Assembly: GCA_016211095.1 (NCBI GenBank)
Contig: JACQSW010000143.1
Coordinates: 1-8,245, forward strand
DNA: 8,245 nt
Source of the DNA: Candidatus Woesearchaeota archaeon
GTDB taxonomy: Archaea; Nanobdellota; Nanobdellia; SCGC-AAA011-G17; GW2011-AR17
Reading direction: 5' to 3'
The notes under the pieces are model-generated. The model worked only from the letters and a program-made list of their open reading frames with translations, was not told the DNA's origin and did no database searches. This document shows, piece by piece, positions 1 to 6,412 of the stretch (positions are counted from its first letter, which is position 1; each line of letters opens with the position of its first letter). The translations under genes were made by a program, and so were the position numbers.

Positions 1-1
1 G

Positions 2-403
2 TTTGATAATCTTCTCGAAGGTAAACTACCCGATGGAAAAAAGGTTAAGCTTTATACTTTAGATGATTTGAAAAAAGAAACTATTAAGGAGCATAAGTTT
101 GGTGTTGTAATGCCTTACGAAGTTGCTCAAGCAACAGAGTCAGGTTGGCATAGAAAGAAGGAGTTTTTGAGTAATCCTTTGGTTATAGCTCGGGTTGTTG
201 ATTTGGAGAATTTGGAAGCTTACTTTAATAAAGCTAAGTATAGTGATGGGGCTTTGGGTAATTTTCACCGATTCAAAAGCAGGAGTCCTAATCAAGCGCA
301 GGGCCTTTTGCTCTTCCTCAGCTACGACGTGAGCAATCTTGATGGCCTCAGCAACCTCTACGACAGTGGTCGTTCGGTTGGAGTAAGCGCCGGAGGCGCC
401 TAA
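2..403 (+). CDS. Unrecognised protein, 5'-partial, with anomalous 3' end
   Basis: The frame is open from the left edge, so the true start lies outside the window; the TTG at 68 is only an internal codon. The first ~90 visible residues look like a normal soluble protein, with charged and aromatic residues mixed (for example VVMPYEVAQATESGWHRKKE) and T-ending codons (all six Asp codons up to position 270 are GAT). I do not recognise the family and see no catalytic motif, signal peptide or membrane segment. From about position 281 to the stop the composition changes sharply to GC-rich, and the forward reading becomes Ser/Leu/Gly-rich like a shadow frame. The gene is therefore probably truncated and fused to foreign sequence. 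The stop is 9 nt before P1, so P1 may be translationally coupled to it. Confidence 0.6.
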   Translation, partial: FDNLLEGKLPDGKKVKLYTLDDLKKETIKEHKFGVVMPYEVAQATESGWHRKKEFLSNPLVIARVVDLENLEAYFNKAKYSDGALGNFHRFKSRSPNQAQGLLLFLSYDVSNLDGLSNLYDSGRSVGVSAGGA

Positions 404-408
404 AATCA
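281..408 (-). pseudogene. GC-rich insert with reverse-strand coding-like frame
   Basis: A hand count of 301-400 gives 59% GC, against about 35-43% in nearby stretches. Read on the minus strand it is open throughout, and the product from about 406 down to 280 has a natural protein composition, rich in Ala, Val, Glu and Ile (for example VVEVAEAIKIAHVVAEEEQK). Further left the minus frame turns into shadow-like sequence, and no plausible upstream start exists because the signal stops at the P1 start codon. The segment looks like an inverted fragment of another gene captured between the upstream gene and P1. The alternative is a GC-rich structured RNA: GCGCC-GGA-GGCGC at about 387-399 can form a short hairpin. 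I could not identify the source protein. Confidence 0.35.
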
Positions 409-412
409 AAAA

Positions 413-1078
413 ATGGGGCTAGAAAACGTTTTTGGACAACCAGAAAAAGTTGAACCTGAAAAAAAGTTAGAAGTTATAGCTAGCGAAGAAGCTGTTATTG
501 CTGATTGGATGGCTTATTTCGAAAAAAACAAAATAGGAAACTGCAGGGGGAACAGATTTAAAGAGTTTAAGTTAGACTGTCAGAAATATTTGCAAAGCTA
601 CCAAATAAAATCTGCAATATTACAAAAATTTGTTAGTTTAGCCAACCAAAAACAAATTGAGGATTGGGATGAAAAACTGTGTTTTGGCGCTTTCCTCTCG
701 GCCTTAATCCAAACCAGCTACAATCAAGGCAACAACGATTTCGAATTCGAAAAAATTAATGCTGATTTTTTTGGCAAGTTTTTAGAAGGCAAAGAAGATA
801 ACTTAATAAGAATTAAAGCGGAAACTATCAACGGAAGGGATATGCTATACTCTGCTAAGAATTGTTTTTTAACTGTGAAAAACCTTAACGGAAGGCGCAC
901 ATTATGGGAAGCTGAGGGCTGTGTTGCAGAAATAATTAACTATCGAGATGAAAATTTGGGTTGGTATATGAAAAACTGTACAGTTTATTTATCAAATCAA
1001 GAGGTTTTAGACAAAGTTAGGGAAAAGTTATACAGAGGGGAGAATAATCGTTTTATTTTAAAGCGGCAATTAGAATAG
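413..1078 (+). CDS. P1: solenoid-repeat paralog family protein
   Basis: 221 aa, family not recognised; first of five paralogs in the window. Layout: residues 1-37 conserved (MGLENVFGQPEKVEPEKKLE, then a segment ending AYFEK); 38-85 variable; 90-125 conserved and probably helical (ALIQTSYNQG, DFEFE); about 130-190 repeats with a 19-residue period marked by Cys151, Cys170 and Cys189; then the conserved tail MKNCTVY and NQEVLDK. The period and the hydrophobic/Asn-Gly pattern suggest a beta-solenoid (inference). There is no signal peptide or membrane segment, so it is probably cytoplasmic. The ATG lies 9 nt after the preceding stop with no Shine-Dalgarno sequence, which points to coupling with the upstream frame. 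Unlike the other paralogs it lies upstream of the MoxR promoter. Its tail (about residues 205-221) lacks the SFHLG-LPTK ending of P3 and P4. Confidence 0.85.
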   Translation: MGLENVFGQPEKVEPEKKLEVIASEEAVIADWMAYFEKNKIGNCRGNRFKEFKLDCQKYLQSYQIKSAILQKFVSLANQKQIEDWDEKLCFGAFLSALIQTSYNQGNNDFEFEKINADFFGKFLEGKEDNLIRIKAETINGRDMLYSAKNCFLTVKNLNGRRTLWEAEGCVAEIINYRDENLGWYMKNCTVYLSNQEVLDKVREKLYRGENNRFILKRQLE

Positions 1079-1095
1079 AAACATTTATATATAAG
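1078..1095 (+). promoter_or_regulatory. Archaeal TATA-box promoter of the MoxR operon
   Basis: TTTATATA at 1084-1091 is preceded by the purine-rich, BRE-like GAAACA at 1078-1083. Archaeal transcription normally starts about 24-27 bp downstream of the TATA centre, which predicts a start near 1112-1116. That leaves a leader of about 20 nt holding the GGAGG at 1122-1126. It is the clearest promoter in the window. Confidence 0.7.
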
Positions 1096-1097
1096 TA

Positions 1098-1116
1098 GTT
1101 ACTATAAAATAGTAAC
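1098..1116. promoter_or_regulatory. Palindromic candidate operator
   Basis: GTTACTAT-AAA-ATAGTAAC is a perfect inverted repeat with 8-bp arms and a 3-bp centre. It fills the space between the TATA box and the predicted transcription start. Archaeal repressors with a helix-turn-helix commonly bind there and block RNA polymerase recruitment. No regulator gene is visible in the window. As RNA it would form only a weak A/U-rich hairpin and has no T tract after it, so a terminator for P1 is less likely. Confidence 0.5.
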
Positions 1117-1121
1117 AAAAT

Positions 1122-1126
1122 GGAGG
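1122..1126 (+). promoter_or_regulatory. Shine-Dalgarno site for the MoxR gene
   Basis: GGAGG lies 10 nt before the ATG at 1137 and supports that start. It also fits the very short leader predicted from the TATA box. Confidence 0.75.
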
Positions 1127-1136
1127 ATTTATAAAA

Positions 1137-2555
1137 ATGAATGCATTAGAAAAACTAAAAAGATTCGTTGACGAAACAGCCAACACAGTACATTACGATA
1201 CAACAAAGATAGACGTAGGCGGAACAAAAAAAATAGACCACGGAATACTAACACTCGAAACACTAACCTTTGTTCTAAAATCAAACGCTTACATAATGGG
1301 AAACCCAGGAACAGGAAAAACAAGCTCAGTCAACAAACTAGGATCCCTAATAACAGGGATACCGCTATCCATTGCTGACGCTGTACAAATCAGGGGAAGC
1401 CCGGAAGAAACAAAAGAATCAATTATAGGGCGGCCAGACTTCGGGGAACTAAGCTCCGGCAGGGAAAAAGCGCTATTCGCGCACGGACACTACTTCCTAT
1501 TCCTAGAAATAGACGAAATAAACAGGCTAAAAGCAGGAAAACAAAACATGCTCCTGCAAGGAATGCAATCAGGAATATGGGTATACATGGACGACTTCCT
1601 AATGAACAAAGACAGGGCAATAATTGCAACAGGAAACCACCAAGATGAGGGAAACGGTGAAATAATTGCGCCGCTAATGGACAGATTCGGCATGGCATTC
1701 GAAATACCTCCGCTAGACTCAACATTTGAAAGGATAGACATGAAGCTAGCAAACAAAAGGGCAGCAAAGATACTATCCAATTCTGACATAGAAACGAAGA
1801 TACTGAAAACATTAATGGACAAACAATTAACCCATACCGCTAAACAGGAAGCAGTTGCAAAATTATGCAGCCAATTCCAAGAATCAATCAAGAGGAGCGG
1901 AGTATACTTGTTAAGCGAAGCTGACAAAGAAGAAATAACCGAAGCAATAGAAGATAAAGGAATAAGCAATGAAGGCTTATTCTTTTTAGAAGCTGTTTAC
2001 CAAGAAATAAATTTCTCACACAAATACGGCTTCAAGAGGCCAAGCGACCCGCCGCTCAAACAAGACGACATAGACTACGCTTATGCGGGGGCAAGCGTGA
2101 AAAGGGGAATTGGAAACAGGGCAATTGAAGACATGTACAGGTTCACTAAAGCATTCGCCTTCTTAGACGAAGCAAAGCTAGCAACCCCAGACCACGCCAA
2201 AAAAGCATTAAAATACGTCTTAAACCACAGGCTTGAATTCACACCAGACTTTGAAAGCAAAGCCATCAACCACTTCAGGAAAGACATGATGCAGATGGGA
2301 TTAACAGACCTCCTGCTTGAAGAAATAGGGGGAAGATTTAATAACGAAGCAAAAACCCTCGTAAACGCGCTCTACCACGCCATGGGCGAGAGAGACGAAA
2401 ATGGCAAGGTGGTAAGAAAAGGGACAGAAGACATAGAAGGCCTTCCAAGGGATATAAAGGAAAAAGTATTAAGCTCCAAATATCCGCCACTCGTCACGTT
2501 TAGAAGAAAATACTTAAACACCAAAGAAGACGCAGCCGGCAAGAAAAAAAGCTAA
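1137..2555 (+). CDS. MoxR-family AAA+ ATPase
   Basis: 472 aa. Walker A GNPGTGKT at residues 55-62; the MoxR-type segment containing GRPDFGELSSGREKALF at about 98-114; Walker B LFLEIDE at 121-127; sensor 1 ATGN at 164-167; arginine-finger region MDRF at 181-184; sensor-2-like GIGNRA at 324-329; and the C-terminal lid (TPDHAKKALKYVLNHRL, about 350-365). All catalytic elements are present, so an active ATPase is expected. MoxR proteins hydrolyse ATP to remodel client proteins, usually with a VWA-domain partner, which is encoded next (2609-4489). At 472 aa it exceeds the usual ~300-350 aa; the extra length is a helical insert (about 215-300) and a ~100-residue charged C-terminus. It has its own promoter and Shine-Dalgarno site. 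Codons are strongly C-ending (nearly all Asp codons are GAC). Family assignment is firm; the client is unknown. Confidence 0.93.
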   Translation: MNALEKLKRFVDETANTVHYDTTKIDVGGTKKIDHGILTLETLTFVLKSNAYIMGNPGTGKTSSVNKLGSLITGIPLSIADAVQIRGSPEETKESIIGRPDFGELSSGREKALFAHGHYFLFLEIDEINRLKAGKQNMLLQGMQSGIWVYMDDFLMNKDRAIIATGNHQDEGNGEIIAPLMDRFGMAFEIPPLDSTFERIDMKLANKRAAKILSNSDIETKILKTLMDKQLTHTAKQEAVAKLCSQFQESIKRSGVYLLSEADKEEITEAIEDKGISNEGLFFLEAVYQEINFSHKYGFKRPSDPPLKQDDIDYAYAGASVKRGIGNRAIEDMYRFTKAFAFLDEAKLATPDHAKKALKYVLNHRLEFTPDFESKAINHFRKDMMQMGLTDLLLEEIGGRFNNEAKTLVNALYHAMGERDENGKVVRKGTEDIEGLPRDIKEKVLSSKYPPLVTFRRKYLNTKEDAAGKKKS

Positions 2556-2558
2556 AAA

Positions 2559-2582
2559 TTTTTTTTTTAAATCTTTTTTTTT
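2559..2582 (+). terminator. Oligo-T terminator-like tracts
   Basis: Ten T (2559-2568), AAATC, then nine T (2574-2582) follow the MoxR stop by 3 nt. Archaeal termination depends largely on T-rich non-template tracts without a hairpin. Because the partner VWA gene starts only 26 nt later, partial termination with readthrough is more likely than a true operon end. The central TTTAAATC could instead act as a weak TATA element for the next gene. Confidence 0.5.
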
Positions 2583-2608
2583 GAATAAAGGAGATTAGGA
2601 TTAAAAAA

Positions 2609-4489
2609 ATGGTTTTCGAAGACATAATAAAAAAAGAATGGCAACTTGTCAAAAATAAATTTGTACCAAAAGTTGGCGGGGTAATCATTTCTGAAGAGAA
2701 AACTATGAGCACAGGCGACCGCAATATTGAGGTCCCCACAGCAGCCTACTGCCCCTTCGACAGAACCATCATTATAAACCCTAATTTTGTAAAGGAGATA
2801 GTAGACCATTCGGGATTAACGCCTGAAGAGGCGGTAAGGGCTATTCTTTTCCACGAAATCGGCCACGAAAGATACTTCCCGATGAATGCGAAAACGATGA
2901 TAACCCTCGGAGCGTTTGGCAGCACAAATTTCCCGGAGATACCCCTCTTTGATAACATATACAGCGATGTTGTTGATAACGTAAAAAACATTCTGTGCAG
3001 CAACGGCGAAGAACTCCTCAAACTGTATACGGGAAAAACCACGCAAGGCCAAAAAGACGCAAAAGACCCTGTCATGAGCTTATTAACTGACTATTACAAG
3101 CTAAGATCAAGGCACGTTGACGAAAACATTTTAGACGCTGAATTAAAGAAGGGAAGCTCACAAGACTATTTTGCCCCATACCTTAAAAGGCTTATAGGCA
3201 TACCATTCATCCAGGAGGATGGAAGGGTATTCAAAAACAGCGCAACAGATGAAGAATCCATCTCCCTGCACAAATCATTGATGTGGCGATTCGGCTTTGT
3301 TCTGCGAGACTTCATAAAAGACGAAAAAACTAAGCAGCAAATGCAGCAAAACCAGCAAGGCAGCAAAGGAAAAAAAGAATCACAGCAACAAGGGCAATTC
3401 CCACGTGAAGGAAACCAGCCTGGGGAAGGGGCATTAGGAGACCTAACCTTTTCCGAGGAAGAAATAAGGAACGCAATGAAAGACGTAGCAAGAGAGGGAA
3501 GCAGGGAAGACTACGAAAACGCAAAGAAATACGTAAAAGAAAAATTAGGCATAGACCTTGACAAAGAAGAAAAAGCTATGGCCAAATCAATAGGCATCGG
3601 CGGAGGAAAATTAGCCTATCACCCAGAAGCAGTTGTTTACCACCACACAATCGCCTCAGGCCTGCCAGTTTATATTCAAAAAAAGCCCATGGTTGCAGAC
3701 GCCGACGACTCATATCCGGACCACAACGTGGAGTTTAACATCGGCGATTCAGTCAAAAAACTTAACATTTTTAACTCTGGCGGAAAAATACTCCCCAGCA
3801 TAACCCAAAGGATGGAAGAAAACGACGGCCAAGCCATCAAAGACTTGGACGTCCCGCACGTTTTAATCATGCTTGACTGCTCAGGAAGCATGCCAGCGAT
3901 AACATCAAAATCTGTGCCGCTAGTATGCGCTTACGTTATGGCAATAAACTACCATATGAACGGCTCCTACATCGGGGCAGCAGTCTTCGGCGGCGACACA
4001 TACATACTCCCATTCACCAGAAACCTCTTTGACGTCGAAAGGCACCTATCAATATTTGACGGGGGAGGGACAACAATAGACTTCAAAAAAGTAAAAGAGC
4101 TCATACCCCTGCCAAAAATGAAGGACTTCAAGCTTGAAAACGCAAGCGAAGAAGACGTCAAAAAGTTTTTGAAAGAGCAAGGCCAATACGAAAAAGCGCT
4201 GAACAAAAACGTCAGAATAAAAAACAGCGGCTTCGTCCTAGACGACCTAAACAGCCTAGACATATACGTTGTAACAGACGGAGGAATCTCAAACCTCGGC
4301 GAAACACTAACCTACCTGCACGAATCTGCCAAATACGCAAGAACATGCATACTCCACACAGGAAGCAGGTTTGATTTCGACAAAAAAACATTCCCGCCAA
4401 ACGTAAGCCTAATACCTGTAGACAAAGAAAAAGAAATAATGCAAGTAACATTCGGACTTCTAAAACAACAATTCGCAAAAGAAAAATGA
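2609..4489 (+). CDS. VWA protein with N-terminal HEXXH metallopeptidase-like domain
   Basis: 626 aa. The N-terminal domain carries HEIGHE at residues 82-87, a zinc-binding HEXXH helix, followed by YSDVVDN at 118-124, whose Asp residues could complete the site. A Gln-rich linker spans about 241-275. The C-terminal VWA domain (about 416-600) has a full MIDAS: DCSGS at 423-427, a Thr in GGGTT at 485-489 and Asp557 in VVTDGG, so metal-dependent ligand binding is expected. This order resembles the DUF2201 type (putative metallopeptidase plus VWA-like domain) that accompanies MoxR ATPases. It is probably the cytoplasmic adaptor of the MoxR ATPase; peptidase activity is untested and the N-domain may be only structural. 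Purine-rich AAGGAG/TAGGA motifs precede the ATG. Its stop overlaps P2 in ATGA. Asp codons in the VWA half are almost all GAC. Confidence 0.9.
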   Translation: MVFEDIIKKEWQLVKNKFVPKVGGVIISEEKTMSTGDRNIEVPTAAYCPFDRTIIINPNFVKEIVDHSGLTPEEAVRAILFHEIGHERYFPMNAKTMITLGAFGSTNFPEIPLFDNIYSDVVDNVKNILCSNGEELLKLYTGKTTQGQKDAKDPVMSLLTDYYKLRSRHVDENILDAELKKGSSQDYFAPYLKRLIGIPFIQEDGRVFKNSATDEESISLHKSLMWRFGFVLRDFIKDEKTKQQMQQNQQGSKGKKESQQQGQFPREGNQPGEGALGDLTFSEEEIRNAMKDVAREGSREDYENAKKYVKEKLGIDLDKEEKAMAKSIGIGGGKLAYHPEAVVYHHTIASGLPVYIQKKPMVADADDSYPDHNVEFNIGDSVKKLNIFNSGGKILPSITQRMEENDGQAIKDLDVPHVLIMLDCSGSMPAITSKSVPLVCAYVMAINYHMNGSYIGAAVFGGDTYILPFTRNLFDVERHLSIFDGGGTTIDFKKVKELIPLPKMKDFKLENASEEDVKKFLKEQGQYEKALNKNVRIKNSGFVLDDLNSLDIYVVTDGGISNLGETLTYLHESAKYARTCILHTGSRFDFDKKTFPPNVSLIPVDKEKEIMQVTFGLLKQQFAKEK

Positions 4490-5181
4490 GCTTAAACGAC
4501 GTATTCTGGCAAGCAGAAAAGCCTGAAGAAGAAAAAAAGTTAGAAGTAATAACTACTGAAGAATCTGTGCTTGATGATTTGATGGCTTATTTTGAACAAA
4601 CAAGCAATGAAGAATGGAAGTCCGTGTCTAATAAGGCTAAAGAATATTTTGATACTTGCCTCAAAGATTTGCAAAGTTTTAGGCTAACACCAAAAACCAT
4701 TACAAATTTTAACCAAAAAGTTGGAAAATTAAAAGAAAATGAAATGCAGTCTTTAGGTATTTGCCTGTCAGCAATGATACAAACCAGCTACAATCATGGT
4801 TTTAATGATTTTGAGTTTGAAGAAATTGTGGCGGATTGTTTTGGCGCTTTCCTTCAAGGAACAGAAGATAACCTTCTCAAAATAAAAGCAAAAAAAATAA
4901 TCGGGGTAGACACATTATATAGGGCTATAAATTTCTCTTTAATAGCAGAGACCGCGAATGGGAATTGCGTATTATCTTTTGCAGAAAACGGTGTTGCAGA
5001 AATAACAAACCATCAAGGAATAGTCTTTGGTTGGGAGATGAAGAATTGCACAATCTACTTGCCAAATCAAGAGGTTTTAGACAAAATTAAGAAAGAAGAT
5101 TACAATATAGGCCTAAATGTAGGGAATAATAGTTTTGTGTTAATAGACAATACTCTTAGAAGGGATAGGGGGGTTTTTTGA
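4486..5181 (+). CDS. P2: solenoid-repeat paralog family protein
   Basis: 231 aa, paralog of P1. It keeps the N-terminus (MSLNDVFWQAEKPEEEKKLE), the segment ending AYFEQ, the core AMIQTSYNHGFNDFEFEE, and solenoid coils marked by Phe150, Gly169 and Cys188 at an exact 19-residue period, then EMKNCTIY and NQEVLDK. Its last ~30 residues (from about 203) differ from the other copies and end RRDRGVF. The ATG overlaps the VWA stop (ATGA) and has no Shine-Dalgarno sequence, so translation probably depends on termination-reinitiation after the VWA gene. That is the closest link between the family and the MoxR-VWA pair. T-ending codons dominate (9 of 13 Asp codons are GAT), unlike the preceding gene. 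The 3' end contains six G then six T just before the TGA. Function unknown. Confidence 0.88.
   Translation: MSLNDVFWQAEKPEEEKKLEVITTEESVLDDLMAYFEQTSNEEWKSVSNKAKEYFDTCLKDLQSFRLTPKTITNFNQKVGKLKENEMQSLGICLSAMIQTSYNHGFNDFEFEEIVADCFGAFLQGTEDNLLKIKAKKIIGVDTLYRAINFSLIAETANGNCVLSFAENGVAEITNHQGIVFGWEMKNCTIYLPNQEVLDKIKKEDYNIGLNVGNNSFVLIDNTLRRDRGVF
4538..4583 (+). repeat. 46-bp exact repeat, copy in P2 (other copy 5799-5844)
   Basis: 46 consecutive bases, from AGTTAGAAGT to TTTGAT, are identical in P2 and P3, including third codon positions. Flanking sequence is clearly diverged, which suggests recent duplication or gene conversion of this block. Confidence 0.9.
4801..4849 (+). repeat. 49-bp near-exact repeat, copy in P2 (other copy 7596-7644)
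   Basis: Identical to P4 at 47 of 49 positions; the mismatches are at 4819 and 4821. It encodes the conserved core FNDFEFEEIVADCFGA. Neighbouring blocks of the two genes are much less alike. Confidence 0.9.
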
Positions 5182-5183
5182 AG

Positions 5184-5750
5184 ATGGGAACGATGAAAGA
5201 TTTTTTGAAACACCTGATTTATTTCACAATTATTGAGAAGTTAACAAAAAAGGTTAAGGCTGACCCTGAAAAAAAAGGGGATGGCAAAGAAGAAGAGAAA
5301 TCTAATAAAATATCCAAGGGGTCAGCTTTGGGCTGTGGCTGTTTAACCTTAATCATTGGAACAGCTGCCGCGACATTAGCCGGAGCTTATTTGGTAAACA
5401 AAGCAACGCATTACCTAACTAATATTAATCTTCCAAAATTTGACCCAAAAATTGGAAAGATAACAAAGCCTATAGGTAAAACTTACAAAACCGCCAAAGA
5501 CTTACTGCTAGAGCCTTTTGCCGATATAAAAAACAGTTATAACTCAACATTCCACTACACAGAAAAACTTGAAGAAGCATTAAAGCTAGCTGACAAAAAC
5601 CCGAAATACGGCGACAAAGACGGAGTGCTAGGAGAAGAAAAAGAGCTTAAAGGAATATGCAAAGACACAGGCCTAGTCTACGTCCAAGACGCAAAAATAC
5701 CCTACCCATCACTAGAACAATACGTGGAAAAATACAAAAAAATAAAATGA
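5184..5750 (+). CDS. C1: membrane-anchored protein with EF-hand-like C-terminal domain
   Basis: 188 aa, not recognised as a named family. A charged N-terminal region (1-45) precedes one hydrophobic segment at about 48-71 (CGCLTLIIGTAAATLAGAYL), then a linker and a C-terminal domain at 130-188 shared with C2: A-K-AD-NPKYGDKDGVLGEEKE, GICKDTG, then IPYPSLEQYVEKYKK. GDKDGVLGEEKE resembles an EF-hand loop, but the acidic residue that should be at loop position 12 is shifted by one, so calcium binding is uncertain. Topology is not determined. I chose ATG 5184 because a G-run (5168-5173) sits 10 nt upstream; a TTG at 5178 or the ATG at 5193 are alternatives. The 3' part uses C-ending codons and the 5' part does not. 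The stop overlaps P3 in ATGA. Confidence 0.8.
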   Translation: MGTMKDFLKHLIYFTIIEKLTKKVKADPEKKGDGKEEEKSNKISKGSALGCGCLTLIIGTAAATLAGAYLVNKATHYLTNINLPKFDPKIGKITKPIGKTYKTAKDLLLEPFADIKNSYNSTFHYTEKLEEALKLADKNPKYGDKDGVLGEEKELKGICKDTGLVYVQDAKIPYPSLEQYVEKYKKIK

Positions 5751-6412
5751 AGCTCAAAAACGTTTTTGGAAAACCAGAAAAAGTTGAACCTGAAAAGCAG
5801 TTAGAAGTAATAACTACTGAAGAATCTGTGCTTGATGATTTGATAGCTTATTTCGAAAAACTTTTTCCTCCACATTTGCTAACTTACAAAGAGGCATTTG
5901 ATGCATGCCGAAAAGATTTGCGAAGTTACCCCATCAAACCTGAACTAATCAAAAAATTTAATGAAAAAATTAACCTAACAAGCTTTGATCCTTACAAAAG
6001 ATGTTGCCGTGGAGTGTTCGTATCAAGCCTAATACAAGTTTCTTATGATCAAGGCTTGAACAACTTTGAATTTGGAAAAATTAATTTTGATAGTTTTGGC
6101 GAGTTTTTAGAAGGCCAAAAAAATAAACCCATAAAGATTAAAGTGAACACTACCAACGAAAAAGATACGTTATGGGCGGCTAAATATTGTAATTTAACTG
6201 CAGAAATAATCAATGGAAACCGCACATTGTGGTATGCTCAGAATTGTATTGCAGAAATACAGTCTTACAAAGGGGAAGAATTCGGTAAGGGGATGGAGAA
6301 TTGTACCATCTACTCACCAAACCAAGAAGTTCTTGAAAAAATAAAAAGACAAATAGAACAGGGATTTGGGATGAGCAACTCCTTCCACTTGGGAAAGTTA
6401 CCCACAAAATGA
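5747..6412 (+). CDS. P3: solenoid-repeat paralog family protein
   Basis: 221 aa. The open frame extends upstream to 5657, but that part lies inside C1 and has an unnatural Arg/Pro-rich composition; ATG 5747 gives the family N-terminus (MKLKNVFGKPEKVEPEKQLE) and overlaps the C1 stop in ATGA. The segment ending AYFEK is followed by a variable block (about 38-85), the core SLIQVSYDQGLNNFEFG, and coils marked by Cys148, Cys167 and Cys186 (period 19). The tail MENCTIYSPNQEVLEK and SFHLGKLPTK matches P4. The DNA is mosaic: 5757-5796 matches P1 at 39 of 40 positions, while 5799-5844 is identical to P2. It has no Shine-Dalgarno site, so it is probably coupled to C1. Function unknown. Confidence 0.88.
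   Translation: MKLKNVFGKPEKVEPEKQLEVITTEESVLDDLIAYFEKLFPPHLLTYKEAFDACRKDLRSYPIKPELIKKFNEKINLTSFDPYKRCCRGVFVSSLIQVSYDQGLNNFEFGKINFDSFGEFLEGQKNKPIKIKVNTTNEKDTLWAAKYCNLTAEIINGNRTLWYAQNCIAEIQSYKGEEFGKGMENCTIYSPNQEVLEKIKRQIEQGFGMSNSFHLGKLPTK
5799..5844 (+). repeat. 46-bp exact repeat, copy in P3 (other copy 4538-4583)
   Basis: Second copy of the block shared exactly with P2. The sequence immediately upstream (5757-5796) is instead near-identical to P1 (423-462), so a mosaic junction lies close to 5799. Confidence 0.9.

Noticed and set aside
281..350. tRNA-like words on the minus strand (GTAGCTGAGG-AAGAGCA, then CTTGATTAGGAC)
   Set aside because: The D-stem has a mismatch and too short a loop, and no anticodon or acceptor stem pairs; this looks like chance.
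140..409. Complete minus-strand gene
   Set aside because: Only the right half (about 280-406) looks like coding sequence; the left half shadows a convincing forward frame, and the TTG start has no ribosome-binding site or promoter.
1423..1969. Long minus-strand open frames inside the MoxR gene
   Set aside because: They are antisense to conserved AAA+ motifs, rich in Leu, Cys, Ser and Phe as shadow frames are, and have no start signals.
5657..5746. Upstream extension of P3
   Set aside because: It lies within C1 and reads as Arg/Pro-rich shadow sequence; paralog alignment puts the start at 5747.
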